A DNA stretch of 41,872 bases from Bacteroidia bacterium Ga0077558 (GTDB lineage Bacteria; Bacteroidota; Bacteroidia; Chitinophagales; Chitinophagaceae), in assembly GCA_001464625.1 (NCBI GenBank), contig LNFJ01000165.1:1-41872 (forward strand). The letters are read 5' to 3'. Below, one piece after another: positions 1-8,389 of the stretch (position 1 is its first letter; each line of letters begins with the position of its first letter). The notes below the pieces were generated by a model that ran no database searches, was not told the DNA's origin, and was given only the letters and a program-made list of their open reading frames with translations. Both the position numbers and the translations under genes were made by a program.

Positions 1-1886
1 TGTTTAAAATATGGGATAGCTTCGCCATAATTTTTTCTTCCATAATTAACCCATCCAATATTACTGCTTGCATAAGGATTGGAAGGATCCAATCGCAATG
101 CTTTTTCATAATAATTAATTGCTGAATCGCCTTTTGAAAGGGAATAATAATAGTGACCGAGGTCAACATAGGCATCCGCATTATCCGGATCAACTTCAAT
201 TGACTTATTATAATACTTAATAGCCGAATCTGGGCGATTTAATGTTTTATAAGCAAAAGCTAATGTAACGTAAGGATACCTCCACTTAGGAGCGGCTACG
301 ATGGCTTTCTTTGCATAAAAAATAGCACTGTCAATACGATTATTATCCAGATGAAGGGAGGAAAGTGTATTTGATATATAAGCTGCATTTTTATCCGAAG
401 CATAGGCGGTGTAAGCATATTGAAATGCATTTTTAATATCCACCAATTTACGGCCACGGCCAAAATATCCTCTTGCTTTAAAAAAATACATCCTGCCTTC
501 CAACGACTTCGCAAATTCCGGATCATCTTCCCGGATAATCCCAATCGCCTTCTCCAGCATATTTCCTACTTCAAAAAACTCCTGCTGTGCCACTTTTTCC
601 ATTCTGTTCAAACTGGTAGTTATTTCTTCCGACTTATCTTCTTCATCTATTTGAGCCCTCAGTTTCTGAATAGAAGATGCATCCTTACAATCGAGGTATA
701 GATTTATTTTACTCTGCGCAAAATTGATAAACTCTACTGCTAAGGTTGATTGTGCATCAATAGTATAAGAATTGCCGGGAAATTTTTTTGCCATCAATTC
801 ATAATAATAATCAGCCGAAGCATTACCAATCAATTTGCTTTGCTTTACTGCCCCATTAAATAAATTATAGGCTTCAATTAAAACGGTATCTGCTGGACCA
901 AAGACTGCCTTGCTTCTCGGCAAGTTGACAAATGAATGAGCAGAATTACCCGGCCCCTTTGACTGTAACTTCTTATTTTGTATCCATTTTTGCAAATATG
1001 CCGGGTCTACAAGACTAACAATCTGAGCATTATTTTCGTTGCAACAAATAACAGGGTCTTGTTTTCTTTTAAACCGTTGCTGTGCTATTACTGGTACATT
1101 TCTTTCTACATATTTTTTAATCTCTTCCACGGTAATCTTATTATCCACCGTTCCCATTGAATCTGCCATACCACTTAATCCATCTACCAAATAATAGGTA
1201 AATAAACCATGTCCGTTTCCAATGGTCGCATCTTCAAGCGACTCCTGCCCGGCTCCTGTAGCCAACATAATAATTTCCCCTACTCGCTTTTCTGAAATTG
1301 CTGAATTTAAGAATCCCTGACCTTCTATTCCTCCTGGCAATTCACCACTTCTACAGGCATCCATAATGAAATACACTTCCACTCCCTTTGCGGTCTCTTT
1401 CGCAATTTTTAGTTTAAGATTATATAATTGTACTGCACCTCCTACCAGGTAATTGTTTTTATCTCCCGCAGGGTTACAATCATAAGCCAGGTAAAAAAAC
1501 TGTTCCTCGTCTATTGCATCACCATGCCCAGCCAGGTATATAAAAAGCCGATCACCTTTTTGTAACTTTTTTACTTTAAGCCAGTTAAAGCCCTTGGTAT
1601 AGAAATTAGCTGAGGTAGCTTGCTCATTCAGTAAGGTGTAAATATTGTCTTCTGGAAGCTTTCCACCTCCGGGAGATTTCAGGTAGTCCCTGAACATTTC
1701 AGCATCTTTATCCGCATAAGTAAGTGGCCGAACAAATTTATAGGATGAAATTCCCATAATCATGGCAAAGGTCTGAGGCCCCGTTATCGTTGTATCCCTT
1801 GGTTTTGGAGGTGCCTGTGCAACAGCAGAATTTGCTGAAGCCAGAAATAAGAGGCATACAATAATTATGGAAAAGGAATTTCGCAT
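1..1886 (-). CDS. Secreted caspase-family (C14-like) protein with TPR repeats, 3' end outside window
   Basis: The start at 1886 (MRNSFSIIIV...) opens a signal peptide ending near AVAQ. A caspase/metacaspase-like fold follows: residues about 40-300 carry the catalytic His in LAGHGD (H121) and the catalytic Cys in MDACRSG (C178). The C-terminal part, about residues 410-628, is built of TPR-like helices (for example DSAIKYYNKSIEVDPDNADAY). The reading frame is open to base 1, so about 628 residues are visible and the C-terminus is missing. From the family, a cysteine endopeptidase cutting after basic or acidic residues is expected; the substrate is unknown. The signal peptide puts it in the periplasm or outside the cell. 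It diverges from the CHASE2/FecR pair, 185 bp away, which suggests shared control. Both catalytic residues are present, so it is probably active. Confidence 0.9.
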   Translation of the reverse strand, partial: MRNSFSIIIVCLLFLASANSAVAQAPPKPRDTTITGPQTFAMIMGISSYKFVRPLTYADKDAEMFRDYLKSPGGGKLPEDNIYTLLNEQATSANFYTKGFNWLKVKKLQKGDRLFIYLAGHGDAIDEEQFFYLAYDCNPAGDKNNYLVGGAVQLYNLKLKIAKETAKGVEVYFIMDACRSGELPGGIEGQGFLNSAISEKRVGEIIMLATGAGQESLEDATIGNGHGLFTYYLVDGLSGMADSMGTVDNKITVEEIKKYVERNVPVIAQQRFKRKQDPVICCNENNAQIVSLVDPAYLQKWIQNKKLQSKGPGNSAHSFVNLPRSKAVFGPADTVLIEAYNLFNGAVKQSKLIGNASADYYYELMAKKFPGNSYTIDAQSTLAVEFINFAQSKINLYLDCKDASSIQKLRAQIDEEDKSEEITTSLNRMEKVAQQEFFEVGNMLEKAIGIIREDDPEFAKSLEGRMYFFKARGYFGRGRKLVDIKNAFQYAYTAYASDKNAAYISNTLSSLHLDNNRIDSAIFYAKKAIVAAPKWRYPYVTLAFAYKTLNRPDSAIKYYNKSIEVDPDNADAYVDLGHYYYSLSKGDSAINYYEKALRLDPSNPYASSNIGWVNYGRKNYGEAIPYFK

Positions 1887-2071
1887 AAATTAGACCTACT
1901 AAATTACGGATTTACAAGGGAATGTCAATTTTTACCACCCGCAAAAACCTGCGGATTGCCAGTTATTCAACTCAAGTAATATGAGATTGAGTTAAAAAAC
2001 TGTAAAGTTGCAACCTGAATGACCATTAGCAAATCATTACAATAACCAACAACCAGTACACCACCACCTGC

Positions 2072-3319
2072 ATGAAAAAGCCACTGCATAAGCACATCGG
2101 CGGCCACGCCAAAAAGGTTCACAGTCATTTCACTAAATATTTATATGAAAGGGATACCATTTTTGCTACCATTTGGGTGTTTCTTTTTATTGTAGTTCTT
2201 GGCTCTATTCCTCTTAATCTTGGTGTCATAAACCCTATTAAACTAAGTTTGAAAGATTTTGATTCGAATGACCTTAGTTATTCAAAACTTGGAAAAGGTA
2301 CCGACACAAAACTCGATTCAAATATTGTACTAATTAATATAGGCTATGCCGACAGAGAAGTTTTATCAATGATGATAGATAAAGCTGCAAGCATGAAGCC
2401 TAAGGTCATGGCTTTAGATGCCTACTTTTCCGGGCCCCGGGAACCACATCAGGATTCATTACTAACGGAAACCTTCGAAAGAAATAAAAATCTTATTGCA
2501 GCGGCTGTCTTGAATTTAAGCGGTGAGGATGGTGATACAGTTACTCTTACAGGTAATTATATAAATACCGCTTCACAATATGCATTTGTGAATATTTTCA
2601 ACGACTCACTATCGACAATTCGTTCTTACGAACCATTTTTCGACGACTATGCTAAGAAGAGGTACAAATCATTTTCCGCTGCAATTGTTGAAGCTTATGA
2701 CCCAGTTGCTTATAAAAAATTAGAAAAAAAGGGTACTAGCAAGGTGATAATCAATTATACCCGCAGCTTAAAAAAATACCAGCTTATACAGTATGAGGAC
2801 TTGTTAGCTGATAATGTGGAAAGCTCTTCAATAGAGGGTAAGATTGTCTTATTCGGCTATATTAATGAAGACCCAAACGATATCTCGGATAAGAAATTCA
2901 CACCTATGAACAGCAGGTATTATGGTAAATCAATACCGGATATGAATGGGATCGTAGTACACGCCAATATTATTTCTATGGCATTGGAAGATAACTACAT
3001 AAAAAAGTTACCTTCGTGGGCAAATCTGCTTATCGCAGTGCTTGTGTGTTGGTTACACATGTCTTTTTTCGTCCGTTACTACCTTGAAAGCCATATCTGG
3101 TTCCATTTAGTCGCTAAAATCGCCCAGGTTCTTTCGGCAATATTTTTTGTGTGGTTAGGCATCTATTTGTTTGATAAGTATCGTCTGAAGGTTGACCTTA
3201 AGCTGAGTTTATTGGTAATTGTGCTGGCTGTGGATGTAATTTATTTTTACGAAGCCTGGGCTGTTTGGATGCATAAGAAATTTAATTATAAAACGGTGTT
3301 TAAACCACACCATCATTAA
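2072..3319 (+). CDS. CHASE2-domain membrane sensor protein without output domain
   Basis: This is a 415-residue protein. A His-rich cytoplasmic tail is followed by TM1 (about 30-50) and a large extracytoplasmic CHASE2-like domain (about 55-310, with DSNIVLINIG, PKVMALDAYF, GKIVLFGYI and IVVHANIISM segments typical of CHASE2). Three further TM helices lie at about 315-335, 345-366 and 376-396. CHASE2 normally senses an unknown signal for a fused kinase, cyclase or CHAT module. Here the protein ends in a short His-rich tail after the last TM, so any output must come from a partner. The next gene (FecR-like/TPR) starts 44 bp downstream at its ATG and is probably co-transcribed. The caspase gene diverges upstream. 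The CHASE2 call rests on motif pattern and topology. Confidence 0.82.
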   Translation: MKKPLHKHIGGHAKKVHSHFTKYLYERDTIFATIWVFLFIVVLGSIPLNLGVINPIKLSLKDFDSNDLSYSKLGKGTDTKLDSNIVLINIGYADREVLSMMIDKAASMKPKVMALDAYFSGPREPHQDSLLTETFERNKNLIAAAVLNLSGEDGDTVTLTGNYINTASQYAFVNIFNDSLSTIRSYEPFFDDYAKKRYKSFSAAIVEAYDPVAYKKLEKKGTSKVIINYTRSLKKYQLIQYEDLLADNVESSSIEGKIVLFGYINEDPNDISDKKFTPMNSRYYGKSIPDMNGIVVHANIISMALEDNYIKKLPSWANLLIAVLVCWLHMSFFVRYYLESHIWFHLVAKIAQVLSAIFFVWLGIYLFDKYRLKVDLKLSLLVIVLAVDVIYFYEAWAVWMHKKFNYKTVFKPHHH

Positions 3320-3363
3320 AATAACCAATCAAAAATTTGAATACAAACCTTAAACCTCAAAAG

Positions 3364-4269
3364 ATGAAAAAGTATCTCTTCCTTATCCTCCTTTTTTTAA
3401 GTGCCGCCACCGTTTTTGGGCAGGGCAACAGTTTCTTATTGTACAGTTTTAAAGGAAATGTTTCCATATTAGAAAACAAAGTAGAAAGCAAAGCTAAAGT
3501 TGGCAAAACACTTACGAGCACCGCTTCCATTAAAGTACCGGCTGGCTCTGCTGTTACATTAATTTGTAATGAAGCCGCTATGTTCACTATTGGCAAACCC
3601 GGCACTTATGCCTTAACCATGTTTGGCGATTCTTGCCGTGTGAGCAGTAATTCTGTTAGTGCCAATTATGTAAAATATGTATGGGCACAAATGACCAAAC
3701 CAAGTGGTTCTGCGGGCAGCAATCGTAAAGCATATATGAATACCGTTGGAGCGGTAAGCCGCAACATCAATAACGTATGGATTGATACCAGGCTTGATAC
3801 GGTAAACTATTCCGGATTGGTAAATGAGTTTCCTTTATCCTGGAAATCTTATGCAGATGCAAAAGATTTTGAATTCCTTTTGTATAATTCCGATAATGTA
3901 AGTGCTCCTTTCTTTACTACCTATGTTTCCAAGCTGAAAATCCCGGTAAAGGATTTTGCGAAAAAGATAAAACCAGGAACCAGTTATTTCTGGACAGCCG
4001 CTATTAAAGGCGAAGTAAATGAAGAGCTCAAAGTATTTAATTATGTTACCAAAGAAGCTTTTGAAATAATTCTTGATAATATTAAAAAACAAGGCGCTGC
4101 TTTTGAAGCACCTGCTGAACAAGCTTATCGAATTGGTTTTATGCTGGAGGATGCACACTACCTTGCTGAAGCCTTTGAATACTATACAAAAGCGGCTACG
4201 TTGGACACCGCCAATGCCTTGTACAGAACTACACTAATGTCTTTCAAAAAAGATTACGAGATTAAATAA
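3364..4269 (+). CDS. Exported FecR-like domain / TPR protein
   Basis: The start is placed at ATG 3364 (MKKYLFLILLFLSAATVFGQ), which opens directly into a signal peptide; the upstream in-frame TTG at 3337 would bury it. The protein has 301 residues. Residues about 24-100 resemble a FecR domain (a FKGNVSILENK...AKVGKTL strand pattern, then an IKVPAGSAVTLIC-like core). The middle part, about 150-230, looks like a beta-rich fold of unknown type. The C-terminus (about 245-298, AYRIGFMLEDAHYLAEAFEYYTKAATLD) is a TPR. FecR-like proteins are often encoded next to CHASE2 proteins, as here. A periplasmic adaptor for the CHASE2 sensor is an inference. It is followed by a strong terminator. Confidence 0.75.
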   Translation: MKKYLFLILLFLSAATVFGQGNSFLLYSFKGNVSILENKVESKAKVGKTLTSTASIKVPAGSAVTLICNEAAMFTIGKPGTYALTMFGDSCRVSSNSVSANYVKYVWAQMTKPSGSAGSNRKAYMNTVGAVSRNINNVWIDTRLDTVNYSGLVNEFPLSWKSYADAKDFEFLLYNSDNVSAPFFTTYVSKLKIPVKDFAKKIKPGTSYFWTAAIKGEVNEELKVFNYVTKEAFEIILDNIKKQGAAFEAPAEQAYRIGFMLEDAHYLAEAFEYYTKAATLDTANALYRTTLMSFKKDYEIK

Positions 4270-4297
4270 ATCGTTGATTTTGAAAATCATGCTACAG

Positions 4298-4321
4298 TCC
4301 CGCCCAATGGCGGGATTTTTT
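4298..4321 (+). terminator. Rho-independent terminator after the CHASE2/FecR unit
   Basis: A perfect 7-bp GC-rich stem (TCCCGCC / GGCGGGA) with loop CAAT is followed by a T run. It ends the CHASE2-FecR unit. It also lies inside the artificially long upstream extension of the M16 peptidase frame, which supports the peptidase start at 4391. Confidence 0.85.
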
Positions 4322-4390
4322 ATTTATGTGAATGGTGATTGTAATATGTTCTGTTTGCTTAGTTTTATCCCTGTTATTAAAATATTTACT

Positions 4391-5704
4391 ATGAAGAAAA
4401 TTATTGTAAACGCTTTGCTGCTGCTTGCTGTTACCACACAGGCACAAATGAAAGCAGATGATGTAAAATCGTTCACCCTGAAAAATGGGATGAAGTTTTT
4501 GGTTGTGGAAGATAATTCCATTCCCAATGCCAACATGTATCTTTTTTACAAAGTGGGCAGCCGCAACGAATACCAGGGCATTACAGGCCTTTCCCATTTT
4601 TTTGAACATATGATGTTCAATGGAGCAAAAAAATACGGCCCTAAAATGTTTGACCAAACTATGGAGTTTAATGGTGGTGCAAACAATGCTTATACCCGGG
4701 AAGATGTAACCGTTTATACAAACTGGTTCCCTTCTTCTGCTACAGAAATAATTTTTGATTTGGAAGGCGATCGTATTTCCAGCCTGAGTATTGACCCGAA
4801 AATTGTAGAAAGCGAAAGAGGTGTTGTACTCAGTGAAAGAAGTACGGGGTTGGAAAACTCTCCCTGGCAACTATTATTTCAAACCGCACAGGGGGTGGCA
4901 TTTTTAGAGCATCCTTACCACTGGCCGGTTATAGGCTATGAAGATGATATGAAAAACTGGAAACAAGAAGACCTGGAAAGATATTTTAAAATGTACTATG
5001 CCCCGAATAACTGTGTTACAGTTATCTCCGGCAATGTAAAATTTGATGAAATAAAAAAACTGGCAGAAAAATATATAGAACCAATTCCTGCACAACCAGA
5101 GCCTCCAAAAATCAATATTGTAGAACCACCTCAAACTGGCGAAAGAAGAGTGATGATGCAAAAAGATGTGGCTACCCCATACCTTGGTATTGGCTGGCAT
5201 GTACCCAATGCAAAGCATGAAGATTATTATGCACTTACAATCCTTAGTGATATTCTTGCAAGCGGCCGCTCATCCAGGTTATACAGCTCTTTGATTGATA
5301 AGCAACAATTAGCCACACAAGTTTTTACCAACTTTGGTGAAAGCTTCGACCCTACCCTATTTATTATTGCAAGTGTTGCAGCTAAAAATGTGAATGAAAA
5401 TGATTTGGAAAAAGCCATTTATGAAGAATTGGAAAAAATTAAAAAAGATGGCATCACAGAAACAGAATTGCAAAAAATAAAAAACCAGAAGTTGATGGAA
5501 TTTTATGGGCAGGTAGAAACCATCAATGGAAAATCTAACAACATCGGCACTTACGAGGTATTCTTTGGTGATTATAAAAAAATGTTTGATGCTCCTGCAG
5601 CATTTAACAAAGTAACAGCGGATGATATTAAAAGAGTTGCCACAAAATATTTTACAAAAAACAACCGCACAGTCGGCATCCTGAAATCAAATACTGCAGA
5701 ATAA
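4391..5704 (+). CDS. M16 family zinc peptidase, catalytic subunit
   Basis: This is a 437-residue exported peptidase. The start ATG 4391 gives a signal peptide (MKKIIVNALLLLAVTTQAQ); the open frame runs back to 4274 but crosses a terminator, so the longer start is rejected. The inverted zinc motif HxxEH is present as HFFEH (H69, E72, H73). The third ligand is the downstream Glu in ERGVVLSER (E149). M16B proteins of this kind work in the periplasm and degrade peptides, usually paired with a non-catalytic homologue. The next gene, 19 bp downstream, is that homologue. Length is normal for a single M16B subunit (about 430-450). Substrate unknown. Confidence 0.93.
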   Translation: MKKIIVNALLLLAVTTQAQMKADDVKSFTLKNGMKFLVVEDNSIPNANMYLFYKVGSRNEYQGITGLSHFFEHMMFNGAKKYGPKMFDQTMEFNGGANNAYTREDVTVYTNWFPSSATEIIFDLEGDRISSLSIDPKIVESERGVVLSERSTGLENSPWQLLFQTAQGVAFLEHPYHWPVIGYEDDMKNWKQEDLERYFKMYYAPNNCVTVISGNVKFDEIKKLAEKYIEPIPAQPEPPKINIVEPPQTGERRVMMQKDVATPYLGIGWHVPNAKHEDYYALTILSDILASGRSSRLYSSLIDKQQLATQVFTNFGESFDPTLFIIASVAAKNVNENDLEKAIYEELEKIKKDGITETELQKIKNQKLMEFYGQVETINGKSNNIGTYEVFFGDYKKMFDAPAAFNKVTADDIKRVATKYFTKNNRTVGILKSNTAE

Positions 5705-5723
5705 ACTAACTAAAAGATATTTT

Positions 5724-7121
5724 ATGCGATCAATTAATAAATTATTTCTAATTGCCATTTCCATTTGCATAACAATGCAACTGAATGCGCAAACCTATAA
5801 GCTTCCTCCTTACGAGAAGTTTAAATTGAAAAATGGTCTTACTGTATACCTGATGGAACAGCATGAAGTCCCTGTTATCAATGTCTCCGTTATTCTACCT
5901 GCCGGCGCAATATATGATGGAGAAAAAGCAGGCCTTGCTTCCTTAACTGCTACTGCATTAAAACATGGTACAAAAAATTACGATAAGCTAAAATTGGATG
6001 AAGAATTGGATTTTCATGGCGCATATATCGGTACTTCTGCCTCTAAAGAATCAACAAGTCTTTCTGCAAAAATGGCGGCAAAGGATAAAACCAAAATACT
6101 TACGCTGCTAAAAGAAGTCTTGCTGGAACCAACTTTTGATGCAGCAGAATTCGACAAGGAAAAGAAAAGAACTTTATTGGGGCTGGAGCAACAAAAAGAA
6201 AGCCCCCGCTCCGTAATCGGTTCTTATTTCGATAAGTTTTTATTTGGCGACCATGTGTATGGCAATGTTGTACAGGGAAAAATTTCTACTGTTACGCCAT
6301 TAACAGTAGATGATCTAAAGAAGTTTTATTCAGAAAACTATTTACCAGAAGGTTCTGCTATTTCTATTGCCGGCGATTTTAATAAAGCAGAAATGAAAAC
6401 ATTAATTACCAGTTTGTTTTCAACCTGGAAGAAAGGAACGAAGCCGCAAGTGAATCTTGCATCTCAACCCATTGCAAAACCATCAAAACAACAAGTACTG
6501 CTGGTTAATAAAGATGATGCAAAAGAAACTACTTTTTACATCGGGGCTCCGGGTATTGCCCGCAATAACCCTGATTTTGTTTCTATTGATGTAGTGAATA
6601 CTTTATTTGGTGGTCGCTTTACTTCCATGCTCAATGATGAATTGCGGGTAAATACTGGCTTAACGTATGGTGCTAACAGTAGGTTCAATGCATTAAAAAA
6701 TGGAGGCTCATTCGCAATTTCAACTTTCACTGCGGGTAAAACATCAGAACAGGCAATTGACAAAGCAGTAGAAGTGTTGAATAAATTGCATAACAGTGGT
6801 ATTGATGAGCAGTCACTGACATCAGCAAAGAACTATGTAAAAGGACAATTTCCTCCACGATTTGAAACGGCTGGTCAATTGGCAGGATTAATGACACAAA
6901 TGTTCTGGTATAATTTTGACGAATCGTTCATCAATAATTTTGAGAAAAATGTAAATGAACTCACTCTTGATAAGGCCAAAGCCATCATTGCAAAATATTT
7001 TCCAAAAGACAAATTGCAGTTTATATTGGTAGGAAAGGCCGCTGATATTAGAAAGATTGCTGAGAAATATGGCCCGGTTAAAGAAATTGAAATAAAAGAA
7101 GAAGTAAAAAAAGGGTTTTAA
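5724..7121 (+). CDS. M16 family protein, non-catalytic partner subunit
   Basis: This is a 465-residue M16 homologue with a signal peptide (MRSINKLFLIAISICITMQLNAQ). The site where HxxEH should occur reads LASLTATALKHG, so the zinc ligands are missing. The partner-type motif NTGLTYGANSRF, which in M16B subunits supplies the substrate-positioning Arg/Tyr region, is present. Together with the catalytic gene 19 bp upstream it probably forms a heterodimeric peptidase in the cell envelope. Loss of the zinc site is normal for this class and not a sign of decay. A long hairpin terminator follows. Confidence 0.92.
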   Translation: MRSINKLFLIAISICITMQLNAQTYKLPPYEKFKLKNGLTVYLMEQHEVPVINVSVILPAGAIYDGEKAGLASLTATALKHGTKNYDKLKLDEELDFHGAYIGTSASKESTSLSAKMAAKDKTKILTLLKEVLLEPTFDAAEFDKEKKRTLLGLEQQKESPRSVIGSYFDKFLFGDHVYGNVVQGKISTVTPLTVDDLKKFYSENYLPEGSAISIAGDFNKAEMKTLITSLFSTWKKGTKPQVNLASQPIAKPSKQQVLLVNKDDAKETTFYIGAPGIARNNPDFVSIDVVNTLFGGRFTSMLNDELRVNTGLTYGANSRFNALKNGGSFAISTFTAGKTSEQAIDKAVEVLNKLHNSGIDEQSLTSAKNYVKGQFPPRFETAGQLAGLMTQMFWYNFDESFINNFEKNVNELTLDKAKAIIAKYFPKDKLQFILVGKAADIRKIAEKYGPVKEIEIKEEVKKGF

Positions 7122-7138
7122 GAAACATAATACATAAT

Positions 7139-7170
7139 AAAAGAACCTCCTTTACAAAGGAGGTTCTTTT
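7139..7170 (+). terminator. Long hairpin terminator after the M16 pair
   Basis: A perfect 15-bp inverted repeat (AAAAGAACCTCCTTT / AAAGGAGGTTCTTTT) with a minimal loop leads into a T-rich tract. A-rich and T-rich arms make it potentially bidirectional, but only the M16 genes read into it. Confidence 0.85.
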
Positions 7171-7234
7171 ATTTTAAGAGTACTTCTTATCTTTAAATGC
7201 CTCCACACTCCCCTTTAGGGGTTGGGGGTTTAAT

Positions 7235-7708
7235 ATGAAGATTCATCTCTGGAGTATTGGCAAAAACCATGAGCCATATGTAAAATTAGGAGTGGAAGAT
7301 TTCACCAATCGTATATCCAAATATTTTAAAGTGGAATGGAATATTATTGCTACTCCAAAAAATGCAGGTCTACTGAATGAAACTGATTTGAAAAAGAAAG
7401 AGGGAGAAATTTTATTGAACCTGCTGACAAAAGATGATTTCCTGGTTGCATTAGACGAAAGGGGAAAACAAATGAGTTCAGAAGCATTAGCCCATTTTAT
7501 ACAGCAACGGGCAAACGAAAGCACCAAGCGAATTATTTTTTTAATTGGCGGTGCCTTTGGAATTGATGAAGCTGTTTTGAAAAGAGCTGATTTTAAATGG
7601 AGTTTATCACAGTTGGTCTTTCCGCATCAATTGGTCAGGATGATCTTAGCTGAACAAGTGTACCGGGCCTGTACCATTTTACGAAATGAAAAATATCATC
7701 ATACCTGA
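7235..7708 (+). CDS. rlmH: Ribosomal RNA large subunit methyltransferase H
   Basis: This is a 157-residue SPOUT-class methyltransferase that methylates N3 of pseudouridine 1915 in 23S rRNA on assembled ribosomes. Seen: the LDERGKQ strand, the SAM-binding trefoil-knot glycine motif LIGGAFGI, and the conserved C-terminus with SLSQLVFPHQLVRMILAEQ and YRACTILRNEKYHH. Length equals the family norm (155-160). The ATG 7235 start matches the canonical MKI start. A partial -7-like box (TATCTTTA, 7188-7195) lies 39 bp upstream. The rhomboid gene follows 27 bp downstream and may be co-transcribed. Confidence 0.97.
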   Translation: MKIHLWSIGKNHEPYVKLGVEDFTNRISKYFKVEWNIIATPKNAGLLNETDLKKKEGEILLNLLTKDDFLVALDERGKQMSSEALAHFIQQRANESTKRIIFLIGGAFGIDEAVLKRADFKWSLSQLVFPHQLVRMILAEQVYRACTILRNEKYHHT

Positions 7709-7735
7709 TTGGCCTAAACAACTTATTTTTAAAGT

Positions 7736-8389
7736 ATGAACAGTATCGACAGCCCCATAACCATTGCATTGATTGCCGCAAATGTAATTTTTTCACTTAT
7801 TGCAATGAGTAACCAGGATGTAAAATCCAAAGCCATCATGTGGCCTTATGGGGTAAAACGTTACAACCAGTTTTACCGTTTCATTACTAGTGGTTTTATT
7901 CATGCAGACTATATGCACCTTTTCTTCAATATGTTTACCCTATACTTCTTTGGGCGGGTTGTTGAAGCTTATTTTTCTATGTACGGTCTAGGTGGAAATA
8001 TCTCGTATATCATTCTTTATTTCCTCGGGTTGATTGCGTCTGACTTACCTACCTATTTCAAGTATAAAGACGATTACAATTATTTATGTCTGGGTGCATC
8101 TGGTGCTGTATCGGCGGTTGTATTTGCAGCCATTGTTTTTAATCCGTGGGGTAGTATTTATCTCTTTGGGGCGTTAAAATTATCCTCTTTTCTGTATGCG
8201 GTCTTATATATTGCGTACTGTGTGTATATGTCAAAAAAAGGTGGCGATAATATAAATCATGATGCTCACTTGTGGGGTGCATTGTTTGGCCTTGGTTTTA
8301 CTATTGCTTTAATTGCAGCTATGCAGCCTGAATTATTGCAATATATTTTAGAAGAGCTAAAAAATCCTAAATTATTGGGCAAGGATTAA
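7736..8389 (+). CDS. Rhomboid family intramembrane serine protease
   Basis: This is a 217-residue polytopic membrane protein with about six TM segments. Rhomboid catalytic features are visible: the HLFFNMF helix (H61, N65), the serine motif GASG (S122), and the His of the last TM region in HDAHLWGALFG (H178). It should cleave TM helices of unknown substrates in the inner membrane. A cytoplasmic C-terminal helix (about 197-217) ends the protein. Its last 18 bp overlap the 3' end of tilS on the other strand. It probably shares a transcript with rlmH. Confidence 0.94.
   Translation: MNSIDSPITIALIAANVIFSLIAMSNQDVKSKAIMWPYGVKRYNQFYRFITSGFIHADYMHLFFNMFTLYFFGRVVEAYFSMYGLGGNISYIILYFLGLIASDLPTYFKYKDDYNYLCLGASGAVSAVVFAAIVFNPWGSIYLFGALKLSSFLYAVLYIAYCVYMSKKGGDNINHDAHLWGALFGLGFTIALIAAMQPELLQYILEELKNPKLLGKD

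Noticed and set aside
4274..4390. N-terminal extension of the M16 peptidase
   Set aside because: The extension crosses a strong terminator hairpin, while ATG 4391 opens a clean signal peptide.
4292..4870. 192-codon open frame on the minus strand inside the M16 peptidase gene
   Set aside because: Composition is low-complexity Phe/His/Cys-rich with no family resemblance; the opposite strand is a clear M16 peptidase with its zinc motif.
5724..7121. Loss of the zinc motif in the second M16 gene as a sign of a pseudogene
   Set aside because: Non-catalytic M16B partners normally lack HxxEH; the frame is full length and the partner motifs are kept.
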